From Candidatus Woesearchaeota archaeon (GTDB lineage: Archaea > Nanobdellota > Nanobdellia > Woesearchaeales > GW2011-AR9), in NCBI GenBank assembly GCA_016185625.1, contig JACPND010000020.1, positions 1 to 54,219 on the forward strand: 54,219 nucleotides of DNA, in the 5' to 3' direction. The notes beneath the pieces are model-generated. The model did no database searches. It was not told the DNA's origin and worked only from the letters and a program-made list of their open reading frames with translations. This document shows, piece after piece, positions 9,240-17,910 of the stretch; position 1 is the stretch's first letter, and each line of letters starts with the position of its first letter. Position numbers and translations under genes: made by a program.

Positions 9240-9486
9240 AGCAGCCGTTCTTTTTCACACATTCGGTGTTGGCAGAGATACCTTTGGAGCCGGTTTCGAA
9301 GATTTCTGCACATTCGTATTCCGATGACGAAGTACAACGATTTTCCGTCAGGCAGTCGCAGCACTTCTCCTGATCTGTTGTCAGAGCTGCTTCACAGCCT
9401 GGATACAAAAGCATGCTTGCGGCTACCAGCACACGAGACGTATTTGCTTTCATAGTTCCTAAAATCAGTTCTAGAGTATTTTTCAT
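9202..9486 (-). CDS. Small Cys-rich predicted lipoprotein
   Basis: SRVLVAASMLLYPGCEAAL signal/lipobox-like; about 10 Cys in the mature region. Confidence 0.6.
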   Translation of the reverse strand: MKNTLELILGTMKANTSRVLVAASMLLYPGCEAALTTDQEKCCDCLTENRCTSSSEYECAEIFETGSKGISANTECVKKNGCYEPCAAAGAYFK

Positions 9487-9553
9487 TTTCTTTTAATATG
9501 CACCCCTTTATCTCTATTTTTAAATTTTATGATTCTCAGATAAGGTCTACTTT

Positions 9554-9700
9554 ATGAATGACGGCAAGGCCAAGATTGCTGCGACACTAAGCTACTGCTT
9601 GCACCAGGTTAAGGAACACTTTTCTATCAGGAAAATAATCCCATTTTTGAACAACTACCTCTCCAGAAAAGTGGGTCGCGGCAGGCCAGCCGTCATTCAT
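9554..9700. ncRNA. Structured element copy 1 (candidate ncRNA or repeat)
   Basis: Perfect 12-bp terminal stem ATGAATGACGGC/GCCGTCATTCAT; inner stems GCTGCGAC/GTCGCGGC and CACTTTTCT/AGAAAAGTG; related copy at 49011-49130. Confidence 0.55.
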
Positions 9701-9725
9701 TCGCTAAGATGGCAGTATCTGATTC

Positions 9726-10151
9726 TCATTTCTTTTCTTTGAGTAAAATCTCCATTGCTTCTTTTGTTTCCTGGCATTGTCGGACATCCCTAAGAAAGAT
9801 CACTGAGGCATCGTACTTCCCATCAATCACTAAAATCAATCCTTCAGTCCTATAATTTTCCTGGCTAGTTTCAAAAGTATCTTGGCATTTCAGAGATTCG
9901 ATTTCATCCCAAGTAAATTGTGATGAAAATTGCGATGAAACTACCCTTTTGAAACTACTCCAATAAACTGGGGTTTGAAAGCAGTAAAATCCATTGTTGT
10001 CAATTCGAAAATGAGGTTCATTTTCGCCGATATCGTTTTTATACGATGGATAAGCTTGGTAATCTCTTTTAGCATAGGTGGTCGGTGGTGACGAACACGC
10101 GAGTAAAAGAGAAAAGTATGTTAGTCCACTTGCGATTAATTTCTTAATCAT
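9726..10151 (-). CDS. Predicted secreted/lipoprotein, paralog A
   Basis: MIKKLIASGLTYFSLLLACSSPPTTYAKRDYQAYPSYKNDI; similar to the next ORF around TTYA(K/Q)RDY..YP.Y. Confidence 0.65.
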   Translation of the reverse strand: MIKKLIASGLTYFSLLLACSSPPTTYAKRDYQAYPSYKNDIGENEPHFRIDNNGFYCFQTPVYWSSFKRVVSSQFSSQFTWDEIESLKCQDTFETSQENYRTEGLILVIDGKYDASVIFLRDVRQCQETKEAMEILLKEKK

Positions 10152-10573
10152 GGTTTCAATTGTAATCCCACATAAACACGTATGGCCTTGGCAAAATCCG
10201 CAGTCTGCAGAGTGTCACGAAAATGACCCATATTAATACATTTTTTACCATAGTCACACACTTTTACCATTTCTTTACCTGAAACGACTTTGGTGATTTG
10301 ATCCCATCTGACATACTTGGGAAATGATGGAGAGCCTTTTGTGGTGAATTTGATACCCTCTTCCGTAATATCCATCTCATCACAGAGGGGCTGGACAACC
10401 CACGGATTACAAATGTTTTTTGCAATTTCCTGAAGATTATGCAACGCGATTTCCTTCCGGTATGCCGGATATTGGTCATAATCACGTTGGGCATACGTTG
10501 TCGCGCAATGCAACCCTAAGGCTGCTGCAAAGACAAAGCCTTTTTTCACCAACGATTCTAAAGTTCCGCCCAT
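10148..10573 (-). CDS. Predicted secreted protein, paralog B
   Basis: LGLHCATTYAQRDYDQYPAYRKEI; overlaps paralog A by 4 nt. Confidence 0.65.
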   Translation of the reverse strand: MGGTLESLVKKGFVFAAALGLHCATTYAQRDYDQYPAYRKEIALHNLQEIAKNICNPWVVQPLCDEMDITEEGIKFTTKGSPSFPKYVRWDQITKVVSGKEMVKVCDYGKKCINMGHFRDTLQTADFAKAIRVYVGLQLKP

Positions 10574-10675
10574 ATCCTCTTCCAGGAGCCGAACCTATTT
10601 AAAGATTTCTACTTTTTTACTGTTTAGTAAGAAATTAACGAAAGATTAATAAAGAGTGGGACGCTTTAGATTTCT

Positions 10676-11173
10676 ATGTTAGAAGAGATACTTCAGAAAC
10701 TGATATCGTCGCCATTGGTTAGGGCTACCGCCGTTTCTATGATTATTGGCTCTTCAGCACCCGTTTTAGCTGAACCCGCGCGTCAAAGTTACAGTTTGCT
10801 TCCGGATTGGCAAGGCGGTTTTAGTGAATATGCTCCTTATGGGATTTTACAGGTAGCTGGTTTGGATGAGCCGCCCAGGCCGCCGTATCTCTCACCAAAG
10901 CCAGGTCCTGCCGTCCCTTCAGAAGCAGTTCCTAAAGAGAATCCACCAGACAAGCCAAAAAGAAGTCATGCCAGCGACTGGGTTTTGATTGGGGGTGGCT
11001 TATTATCAATCTATCTAGGATCCATAGTGGTGAGCAATAAGGTTTGTGTTTCTGACAGCGGGAACAATTATCAATTGGAATGCCATAATCCGTACGAATC
11101 CATAGGATACATTACCGTTGCTGGTGGTCTTGGACTTACTATCTTAGGGATAGTTGGATTGAAGGAAGACTAA
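10676..11173 (+). CDS. Predicted secreted/membrane protein, Pro-rich linker and two C-terminal TM segments
   Basis: N-terminal hydrophobic signal ending APVLAEPA; PPRPPYLSPKPGPAVP; hydrophobic segments at the C-terminus. Confidence 0.6.
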   Translation: MLEEILQKLISSPLVRATAVSMIIGSSAPVLAEPARQSYSLLPDWQGGFSEYAPYGILQVAGLDEPPRPPYLSPKPGPAVPSEAVPKENPPDKPKRSHASDWVLIGGGLLSIYLGSIVVSNKVCVSDSGNNYQLECHNPYESIGYITVAGGLGLTILGIVGLKED

Positions 11174-11203
11174 ATGTTGTTAACGGATTCAAAAGAAACA
11201 AAC

Positions 11204-12058
11204 ATGACACTCGACAATCTATTAAACGGACTGGCACGCACTCTTCTTCGAGGAAGTTTTGGTTTAGTGTTAGGATATTCTGGAATGGCCTGTGAAACTG
11301 CATCCGGTAATTCTCCTTCACAGACAGCATGCGCTTCTGATAGTGAGTGTAAAGGGGATAGGGTGTGTGTAGGAGGAGAGTGTAGAGATTCAGTAAAAGA
11401 AGAAAGATATATGGATGTCGACAACAACCAAAATATCACTCCACAAAGCAGTGCTTGCCAGTCACATATTACTAAAGGTTGTCACCAAAATAATCTTTAT
11501 TGGAAAGATAGTTGTGGAAATATTGAAGAAAAGATTGAAGAATGCTATAGTAAATGTAAGGATGATCATTGTTGTGGTAATGATTATCGATGCTTTGATG
11601 GCGATGTGTATATGTTTGAGGCAGGACTACTGTGTGAGACTTCTTTAGAACAGGACTGCGATGACCAATACGAATTCTGTGAGGATGCCGCTTGCAAAGC
11701 TAAGTTAGAACGATGGGCCGATTTAGGTAACGGGACGGTCCAAGATGATAAAACCGGCTTAATTTGGCAGAAAGTTAGTGAGAAAAACCTAAAAAATGAT
11801 GCCCAAGGTTGGCCTTATTGTGAGAATCTTTCAATAGCAAATTTAACGTGGCGCTTGCCCATAAAAAATGAATTAAAGGATTTGTGGATAGAACAGAAAA
11901 TTAAAGGATGTCACTTTAGCTTGATATTTGAAGGGGGATGCGATTATATTTATTGGGCAGAAGAAAGCGAACATTCTGCCACTATCGATTTTGGCAACAA
12001 CAACCCAGATGCATGGAGTACTCAAAAAGGAGGATATGTTCGTTGCGTCAGTGATTAA
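11204..12058 (+). CDS. Predicted lipoprotein with C-terminal DUF1566-like domain
   Basis: LVLGYSGMAC lipobox-like; C-terminus DLGNGTVQDDKTGLIWQK...WRLPIKNEL...GYVRCV typical of DUF1566; probable start MTLDNLL. Confidence 0.7.
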   Translation: MTLDNLLNGLARTLLRGSFGLVLGYSGMACETASGNSPSQTACASDSECKGDRVCVGGECRDSVKEERYMDVDNNQNITPQSSACQSHITKGCHQNNLYWKDSCGNIEEKIEECYSKCKDDHCCGNDYRCFDGDVYMFEAGLLCETSLEQDCDDQYEFCEDAACKAKLERWADLGNGTVQDDKTGLIWQKVSEKNLKNDAQGWPYCENLSIANLTWRLPIKNELKDLWIEQKIKGCHFSLIFEGGCDYIYWAEESEHSATIDFGNNNPDAWSTQKGGYVRCVSD

Positions 12059-12105
12059 ATTTGCCCATTCAAATGACTAACTTTTTTTTGGTGGGCGTAT
12101 ATTTA

Positions 12106-12118
12106 TAAATTCAAAAGA
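12106..12118 (+). promoter_or_regulatory. Archaeal TATA box for the large surface protein
   Basis: tatatttataaat about 20 nt upstream of ATG 12131. Confidence 0.5.
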
Positions 12119-12130
12119 TTTTCTAAAGCT

Positions 12131-15100
12131 ATGTTCAAAAGAGGACTATGGTTGGTGCTATTAGTACTTCTGGCTACCTTGGTGAATGCAGAATTAATGG
12201 TGAACGAGAACAAGTATTTAGGAGTAAGGGTAGGAATCGATGATGTTGATACCTGGGGTGATGATCCTGATTGTTACGATGGCCGGCAGGAAATTTCTAT
12301 TCAAGGATCAACCTGCGGCGGATTCTACAGGAGCAGTCCAGACGTTTCCGGCTGTGATTTCTCAGATGTCCCGCCAAGCCAGGGCTGTTGGGTATTTGCT
12401 GTAGAGTTAGATGGCGAGAATTGCGGAGAGGATCCCGAAGATGCAGATGACGACAATTGTGGCGAAGCCAACGTTGTTGAGACGACGATTATCAAAGCAA
12501 CTTACACTCCTGATACATTCTCTCATTATTACAACCGCAACGAAGTTTCTGGCAGCGATGATGACAACGAGTACGCCTGCGCGTTTAATGATTTTGACGA
12601 TGGCGGGATTCCCAATTTTAAATCCGGAGACGGAAAAGAATATTTGTGCGCTGATGACCATTACTGGCACCAATGTTCTGCTGAGAATGGGGCCGAAGAC
12701 GCACCCGGTGATCTAAATACCACCACTTGGGCTAATCAACGCATCTATCAATGCCTCCTTGATGAAACGACGAAACTGCCCCAATGGAAACAACTTCCCG
12801 GCCTAGATGCCGACGGTGATGGTTATACCACGCAAACTAATGACTGCGATGACGATTCATCCCAGAATCCCGCCGTCTGCAATGAACTTGAATCTCCTGA
12901 GGGCTGTAAGAGTGATGCCGTGAAATATGCGTCCTGTTCCCAGTGCATCAATCCCAGCGTCGTCGAAGTCTGCGGTGACGGCGTTGACAATGACTGCAAT
13001 ACCGAAACATCAGACGACTGCCATAAGAACCAATACGGCTGCGAGCAATCCGAAGAACTCGACACTGAAGGCAATAAGATAAAATCCAGTCAATTCAATG
13101 TACAGAACAAACAATTTTCCTGGATAAATACTCCTTCCGGCGGCTATTGCTGTGGTTTTAGCGGTGAAAGCGATCTCGGAAAAATAGAAGGTAATGACAT
13201 CTGCATCAATAAAAACATGGTTGGTTCACAAGAAGTATTGGACGAAAGCTCTCCTTTATGGGGTCCCGAGAATGCCAAATGCGATGAATGGTGCTGGGTG
13301 AAAGCAACGGGAGATGCCAGATTCCGGATTTTTACGCTGAGGAAGCCCGACCAGCAGCCATTTGACGTAATGTCAGATTCTCAAACCTGGCACGATTGTA
13401 GCGATCAGAGCAAGGGCATATTGAGTGTTGAGAATCCCTTCGTTGAAGAAAAAGAAATTCTCAATCGCTTTTACTGCTATCGGGAAGGCCAGCATTGGAG
13501 CTGGGCGGAATGTGCCGGACCATTCGATAAGCGGAAAAACAAAAATGTCAAAGGCCGTTATGCCGGCGACGGGCTGTATTCATTATACTTGTCGGAAGCT
13601 GATGACAACGGCATTGTCGATGGACGATCTAAAGCATCGATCTCTCTCAATCCTAGCAAAGGATCCTATCCTGACTTTTACCAAACTAAAGAAGATCAGC
13701 CAGTGTACTTCGATTTCAGCGGCTATGACCAATTAGAATTTTTTGTCGCCTTTATTGATGAAAGCGGCAATGAATTTTCAGCCGCTACGGCGAACAAACC
13801 AGCCGATCTCCGTCTTAAAATCTATGGCCCCGGAGAAACACCATCACTCTTATTTGATCGGCGCGTGTTAGGAGATGTCATCAATGGAAAATTCTTTGAC
13901 GGCTGGATGCATGTCCGCGTGCCTCTTCCTGCGAGTCTTGCTCAAGTCTCCGGTGTCGATATTGTTGCTTCTCCAGGAAAAAACAAGATCAAAGTGCGAA
14001 ATGTTTTCCTGAGTAAAAAAAGCGAATCATCCTTTCTCTGCTCTGGACAGGACGACTCTTCCCGTTCTTCGTGGTTAACCTCGTTTGATGACGACGATAG
14101 TGCGTCGTATGTCAATGGAAAAGCTATGTGCATTGCTCATTACGGCGAAAACGCCTGGCTGGGCGACGAAAAAACAGTAACGAAAGAGACTGCCTCTTGC
14201 TGCGGCAATGACGAAGCGGAATATTACGCCGGGCCGTCAGAAAATGGCTATGGCTGCTGGAATTCGCAGCCGATCGCCGCAGGAACAACGACGATGAACG
14301 TCGAATATACGGTGGGCGATGCACTCTTCACCCGATCCTGTTCGCAGGAAGAATGCCTCTATGCCTTATCAGGAGATCCGCCATATACTATTACCAATCT
14401 ACATCCCGAACTGTATGATCTGTACGGGATAACAGACAAGAAGGAATTTTTGATTACCAGTCAGGAGATTACGGAGTATGCCAATCTCGCCGTGCGTCGT
14501 GTGGCTCAGCAAGTGATGTACAATGATCAGGAGTTCCACGGCTGTCAGGCTGCGAGTTACGTTGAGACGCACGCTGCCAGCCAACCTTATTGTACGGTAC
14601 AAGGAGAAAAATTCTGCGCCGCCAGCACAACATTAGAAGGAAAGGAAGGGAAGTACTCGGTCATCAATTCCTGGAGCAATGAGAAATTAACTCAAGTCGG
14701 CTATCAACCAGTCACTGGACCAGACTTTAAACTGGAATTGAAGGATCTGGAAGTAATCCCTGGCGAACGTAACCATTCTACACTGGCCCTGCCTGGAAGA
14801 AATATCATCTCCAATGCCGAGTTTGTGGTGGAACAGGAGAAATTGCCGTTCTGGCATCTGTCTAAAGGCAATGAAGAAATCACGAAAGATGTAAAGAAGC
14901 ATCTGACTGGCAATACTTTCACTGTCGATACCGATGAGACTTTACGTTCAGAACGTATCGCCATCGGACAAAATCTGACCTATGGTTTTCAGCACGACGG
15001 CCAGGCGAAAGTAAAAATCACGTTAGTGGATAAGGACGGCACGGCTTCCGTGGTCAACAATCAATTTACTTCCGGAACGAACATTTTTGCGGTCATTGAG

Positions 15101-16456
15101 TTTTCTCCTGGAACAGTACAGCAACCCTTTCTCTATGCCGCTTATGGAACTCCCACTTATAATTATGAAGGGCCGACCACCAGAAGCGGCGCCTCCTGCT
15201 GTCCGGACAATTTCTGTTGGAACGGCTTTGCCTGTGCAGAAGACATGAGTGCTAATACTAATATCTTTGAAGAGCTTCCGGACAAAACACGCTTCCGCTG
15301 TATCAAAGGTGAATGGAGATATCTTCCGTTGAAATATGACTGGAAGGGCGAGAAATCTGGTTTCTGCGAAATAGAGAGCCAGTGCTTTGTGCTGGCAAGT
15401 TCTGAAGGCGGAGATGCCGCAGCCAAAGCAGCTGACGCGTATCAAAGTAAAGGCACCTTTCCCACCTGCATCAACGACAGAGAATATATCTTTGATCATT
15501 ACTGTGACCAAGGGAATTGGACCTCCAGGACTAAATTCATTGCCCAATCATTGCTTAGTTCCATTGGTGAGAATGAACATATCATCTATTGCGCACCCTA
15601 CAAACAAGCGTTCGTGGAATACGGGTTTGATGAAAAATATATTGCCGGCAGCCTGCCCGCGGTTTCATCGCAGTTGCCTCTGCTTGGCGAGACGCTTTCC
15701 GGAGGTTCAGCGACCAAAACTATCAACACCTGCTTTAATACGCCTTCTTCTCTCGTTCCGGCAGAAGAGAATACCTGCATTAATGCCGTCTGCGTTGCTG
15801 CCTACAAAAAAGGCGGGCAAACGCGAAAAATTCTCGCCACCTCGCTCAACAAAGCCACGGACGATGCGGACTCTTTCCTCAAAGCTTTGGATTTGCAGCC
15901 AGCTAAGCTCAACGAACTTTGTCCGGGTGAGAAACTATTTAATAAATGCAGCGGCAATATAGGAGAAAATAGTGGAGAAATATGGTATTCTGAAAAGCTG
16001 CAGGGCCTTGCCTATAGTGAAGAATCTTTTGATCTCGTCGATCCTTTCCAGGCCTCTGCCGGATTTGCCGGTTTCTTCCAGAGCTTCCTGGCTTTCTGGA
16101 ATGATTTCTTGGGGATAGAAAAACCCATCAAAGAGCAGGAGTTCCTGATGCAGGCAGCCAACGCCCACAAATTTTATTTATTGAAGTGGGGGGATAAAAA
16201 AGTGCTGGCGGTGCAGCAGACCGTAGAAGGCGGAAAGGAACGTATTGCTGCCGAATACCAAGGCTTCACCACGCCGTTGTGCGATTATGCCGACCAGCGC
16301 GAGCGGCCGATACAACCAGAATTATTAGAAGAAGTAACAACAGGAAAAGAATATCAATGTTCGTCTGATGCTTCCAAACAGCGCTTTGCCACGGATGAAA
16401 ATGCCGAATTCTGGTGGCCGCAGTTGACGGGAAGTTTACGGGTAGGAAACAAATGA
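12131..16456 (+). CDS. Giant Cys-rich secreted surface protein with MopE-like metal-binding motif
   Basis: Signal peptide MFKRGLWLVLLVLLATLVNA; DADGDGYTTQTNDCDDDSSQNPAVCNE...CGDGVDNDCN; repeated CC pairs (GYCCG, ASCCG, ASCCP). Confidence 0.85.
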   Translation: MFKRGLWLVLLVLLATLVNAELMVNENKYLGVRVGIDDVDTWGDDPDCYDGRQEISIQGSTCGGFYRSSPDVSGCDFSDVPPSQGCWVFAVELDGENCGEDPEDADDDNCGEANVVETTIIKATYTPDTFSHYYNRNEVSGSDDDNEYACAFNDFDDGGIPNFKSGDGKEYLCADDHYWHQCSAENGAEDAPGDLNTTTWANQRIYQCLLDETTKLPQWKQLPGLDADGDGYTTQTNDCDDDSSQNPAVCNELESPEGCKSDAVKYASCSQCINPSVVEVCGDGVDNDCNTETSDDCHKNQYGCEQSEELDTEGNKIKSSQFNVQNKQFSWINTPSGGYCCGFSGESDLGKIEGNDICINKNMVGSQEVLDESSPLWGPENAKCDEWCWVKATGDARFRIFTLRKPDQQPFDVMSDSQTWHDCSDQSKGILSVENPFVEEKEILNRFYCYREGQHWSWAECAGPFDKRKNKNVKGRYAGDGLYSLYLSEADDNGIVDGRSKASISLNPSKGSYPDFYQTKEDQPVYFDFSGYDQLEFFVAFIDESGNEFSAATANKPADLRLKIYGPGETPSLLFDRRVLGDVINGKFFDGWMHVRVPLPASLAQVSGVDIVASPGKNKIKVRNVFLSKKSESSFLCSGQDDSSRSSWLTSFDDDDSASYVNGKAMCIAHYGENAWLGDEKTVTKETASCCGNDEAEYYAGPSENGYGCWNSQPIAAGTTTMNVEYTVGDALFTRSCSQEECLYALSGDPPYTITNLHPELYDLYGITDKKEFLITSQEITEYANLAVRRVAQQVMYNDQEFHGCQAASYVETHAASQPYCTVQGEKFCAASTTLEGKEGKYSVINSWSNEKLTQVGYQPVTGPDFKLELKDLEVIPGERNHSTLALPGRNIISNAEFVVEQEKLPFWHLSKGNEEITKDVKKHLTGNTFTVDTDETLRSERIAIGQNLTYGFQHDGQAKVKITLVDKDGTASVVNNQFTSGTNIFAVIEFSPGTVQQPFLYAAYGTPTYNYEGPTTRSGASCCPDNFCWNGFACAEDMSANTNIFEELPDKTRFRCIKGEWRYLPLKYDWKGEKSGFCEIESQCFVLASSEGGDAAAKAADAYQSKGTFPTCINDREYIFDHYCDQGNWTSRTKFIAQSLLSSIGENEHIIYCAPYKQAFVEYGFDEKYIAGSLPAVSSQLPLLGETLSGGSATKTINTCFNTPSSLVPAEENTCINAVCVAAYKKGGQTRKILATSLNKATDDADSFLKALDLQPAKLNELCPGEKLFNKCSGNIGENSGEIWYSEKLQGLAYSEESFDLVDPFQASAGFAGFFQSFLAFWNDFLGIEKPIKEQEFLMQAANAHKFYLLKWGDKKVLAVQQTVEGGKERIAAEYQGFTTPLCDYADQRERPIQPELLEEVTTGKEYQCSSDASKQRFATDENAEFWWPQLTGSLRVGNK

Positions 16457-16575
16457 AACTCTCCACCACCGCAGCTCTTCTCTCAATTCAGGGAATGGCT
16501 TAAACGCTTGCTTTGTAAAGTATCTTTATGAAATGAATTTCTCGAAGCTGCCATAGAAGGCAATGCTCAGTATAG

Positions 16576-16676
16576 AGAAATACGTTGATTAGTGCAATAT
16601 ATTAACGTATTTCTAATACAAGAAAATAAGCAACGACTTATTTTCTGTACAGAAATATGATAGTTTTCATATTTCT
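16576..16676. repeat. Three tandem perfect hairpins in a convergent intergenic region
   Basis: AGAAATACGTT/AACGTATTTCT (11 bp), AGAAAATAAG/CTTATTTTCT (10 bp, 6-nt loop), AGAAATATGA/TCATATTTCT (10 bp, 6-nt loop). Confidence 0.8.
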
Positions 16677-16810
16677 TGTATGAATCTTCGCCTAAAAATT
16701 TAACCAATTAACGCAAAGATCTATATATTGTTAGTCAAGACCATTATTTGCTGGATTTAAAAGAATTCAGGGGGATAAAGATGGCCCATCCTGATAACTT
16801 TCTGAAGTTA

Positions 16811-17437
16811 TTATAAAAACGGATAGCTCGCTTTCTTCCATTCGATGACATTCCCCAAACTGACTTCCAAAGGATCGCCATTCTTCAATGAAGCAATCTG
16901 CGGTCGTGAACAGATCTTGATATGCGGAATTTTCCGTAAATGATCCACCACATACCAGACGTCTTGCTCCGAGGCCATCCAGCCGCGATGATCAAACTGT
17001 GACAGATTCACAGGATTACTGTACGTGCGCAGTGTTTTCCGTCCTTTCTTATCCAGATATTCATGAAAATAGGACATCGCCAATTCCCTTACCGTTTTAT
17101 ACACCGGATCGCGATAGCGCAACACCGCATGGTTGGTTTTGGAAATCGCACCCCAATGGCCGTACTGCTTAAAGATAGCAATGACATGATCCTCTTCATC
17201 GATTGTCTCAAAATCCATAATCAATGGCTTCTGCCCTTGCAGGCGCAAGCATACCGCCGCCAGCATCGCTCCCTCAATACAATGGCAGGTGCGATGTTTC
17301 AGCACTTGACGGGGTGAATAGCAGGTTTCCTCATGCGGCTCGTAATTCGTGGGGAGGGAATTCAAGAAGAGCTGAATCTTCCGGGGAGTATTTAAGGATT
17401 TCAACATCTTTAATTCTGAGGAAGTAAAGTCGGACAT
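16811..17437 (-). CDS. Transglutaminase-like (papain-fold) protein
   Basis: RTCHCIEGAMLAA (Cys), EEDHVIAIF (His), RDPVYK (Asp) order. Confidence 0.55.
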   Translation of the reverse strand: MSDFTSSELKMLKSLNTPRKIQLFLNSLPTNYEPHEETCYSPRQVLKHRTCHCIEGAMLAAVCLRLQGQKPLIMDFETIDEEDHVIAIFKQYGHWGAISKTNHAVLRYRDPVYKTVRELAMSYFHEYLDKKGRKTLRTYSNPVNLSQFDHRGWMASEQDVWYVVDHLRKIPHIKICSRPQIASLKNGDPLEVSLGNVIEWKKASYPFL

Positions 17438-17467
17438 GTGTTAAGAGGAGTACAAAAGTATATAAAG

Positions 17468-17890
17468 ATAACTTTCGTATTCAGAAAAATGAAATCCGAC
17501 CAAGGCGGCAAGCGAACCTTTTCGAGCGAACTTCTCTTCTGGCTGCATCTGCCCATTGTCCTGCTCTGGTTCGGTCTCTTCTTCGTTCCCAGCTCCGTCT
17601 GGCCCGGCCGCGTGAGCTTCCACTTCTGGTTTATCGTGATTATCATGTTCCTGCAGCTGCTCTGGGGAATTATCCTGTATCCAAAAATAAGAAAAATTGA
17701 TTTCATTTGCCCATTAACCACCTGGCTGCAATATCTGCGAGGATATGAAATAAAAGACCAAAGAAATTATGCTCATTCGTTTATCGCCGAACTGTTAAAC
17801 CGTCTGCACATTAAAATTAGCTTTCGTGGTGTGAATATATTGTTGATGATTACACTCATCATTGTTGTTATTCAGTATTTCTTTGGATGA
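17468..17890 (+). CDS. Small membrane protein, function unknown
   Basis: Two or three hydrophobic helices; probable start MKSDQGGKR. Confidence 0.5.
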   Translation: MTFVFRKMKSDQGGKRTFSSELLFWLHLPIVLLWFGLFFVPSSVWPGRVSFHFWFIVIIMFLQLLWGIILYPKIRKIDFICPLTTWLQYLRGYEIKDQRNYAHSFIAELLNRLHIKISFRGVNILLMITLIIVVIQYFFG

Positions 17891-17910
17891 TTACAGGGAT
17901 TAAAACCGAT

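Noticed and set aside
9554-9700. Integron attC site interpretation of the structured element (also for 49011-49130)
   Set aside because: Lacks clear RYYYAAC...GTTRRRY ends, folds as multi-branched rather than a single imperfect hairpin, and no integrase or cassette array is visible.
9554-9742. 62-aa plus-strand ORF starting at 9554
   Set aside because: Coincides with the structured element; the copy at 49011 hits a stop codon (TAG) straight after ATGAATGACGGC in the same frame, so coding is unlikely.
15387-15962. 191-aa plus-strand alternative-frame ORF inside the giant surface protein gene
   Set aside because: Overlaps a coherent signal-peptide-bearing 1441-aa frame with conserved motifs.
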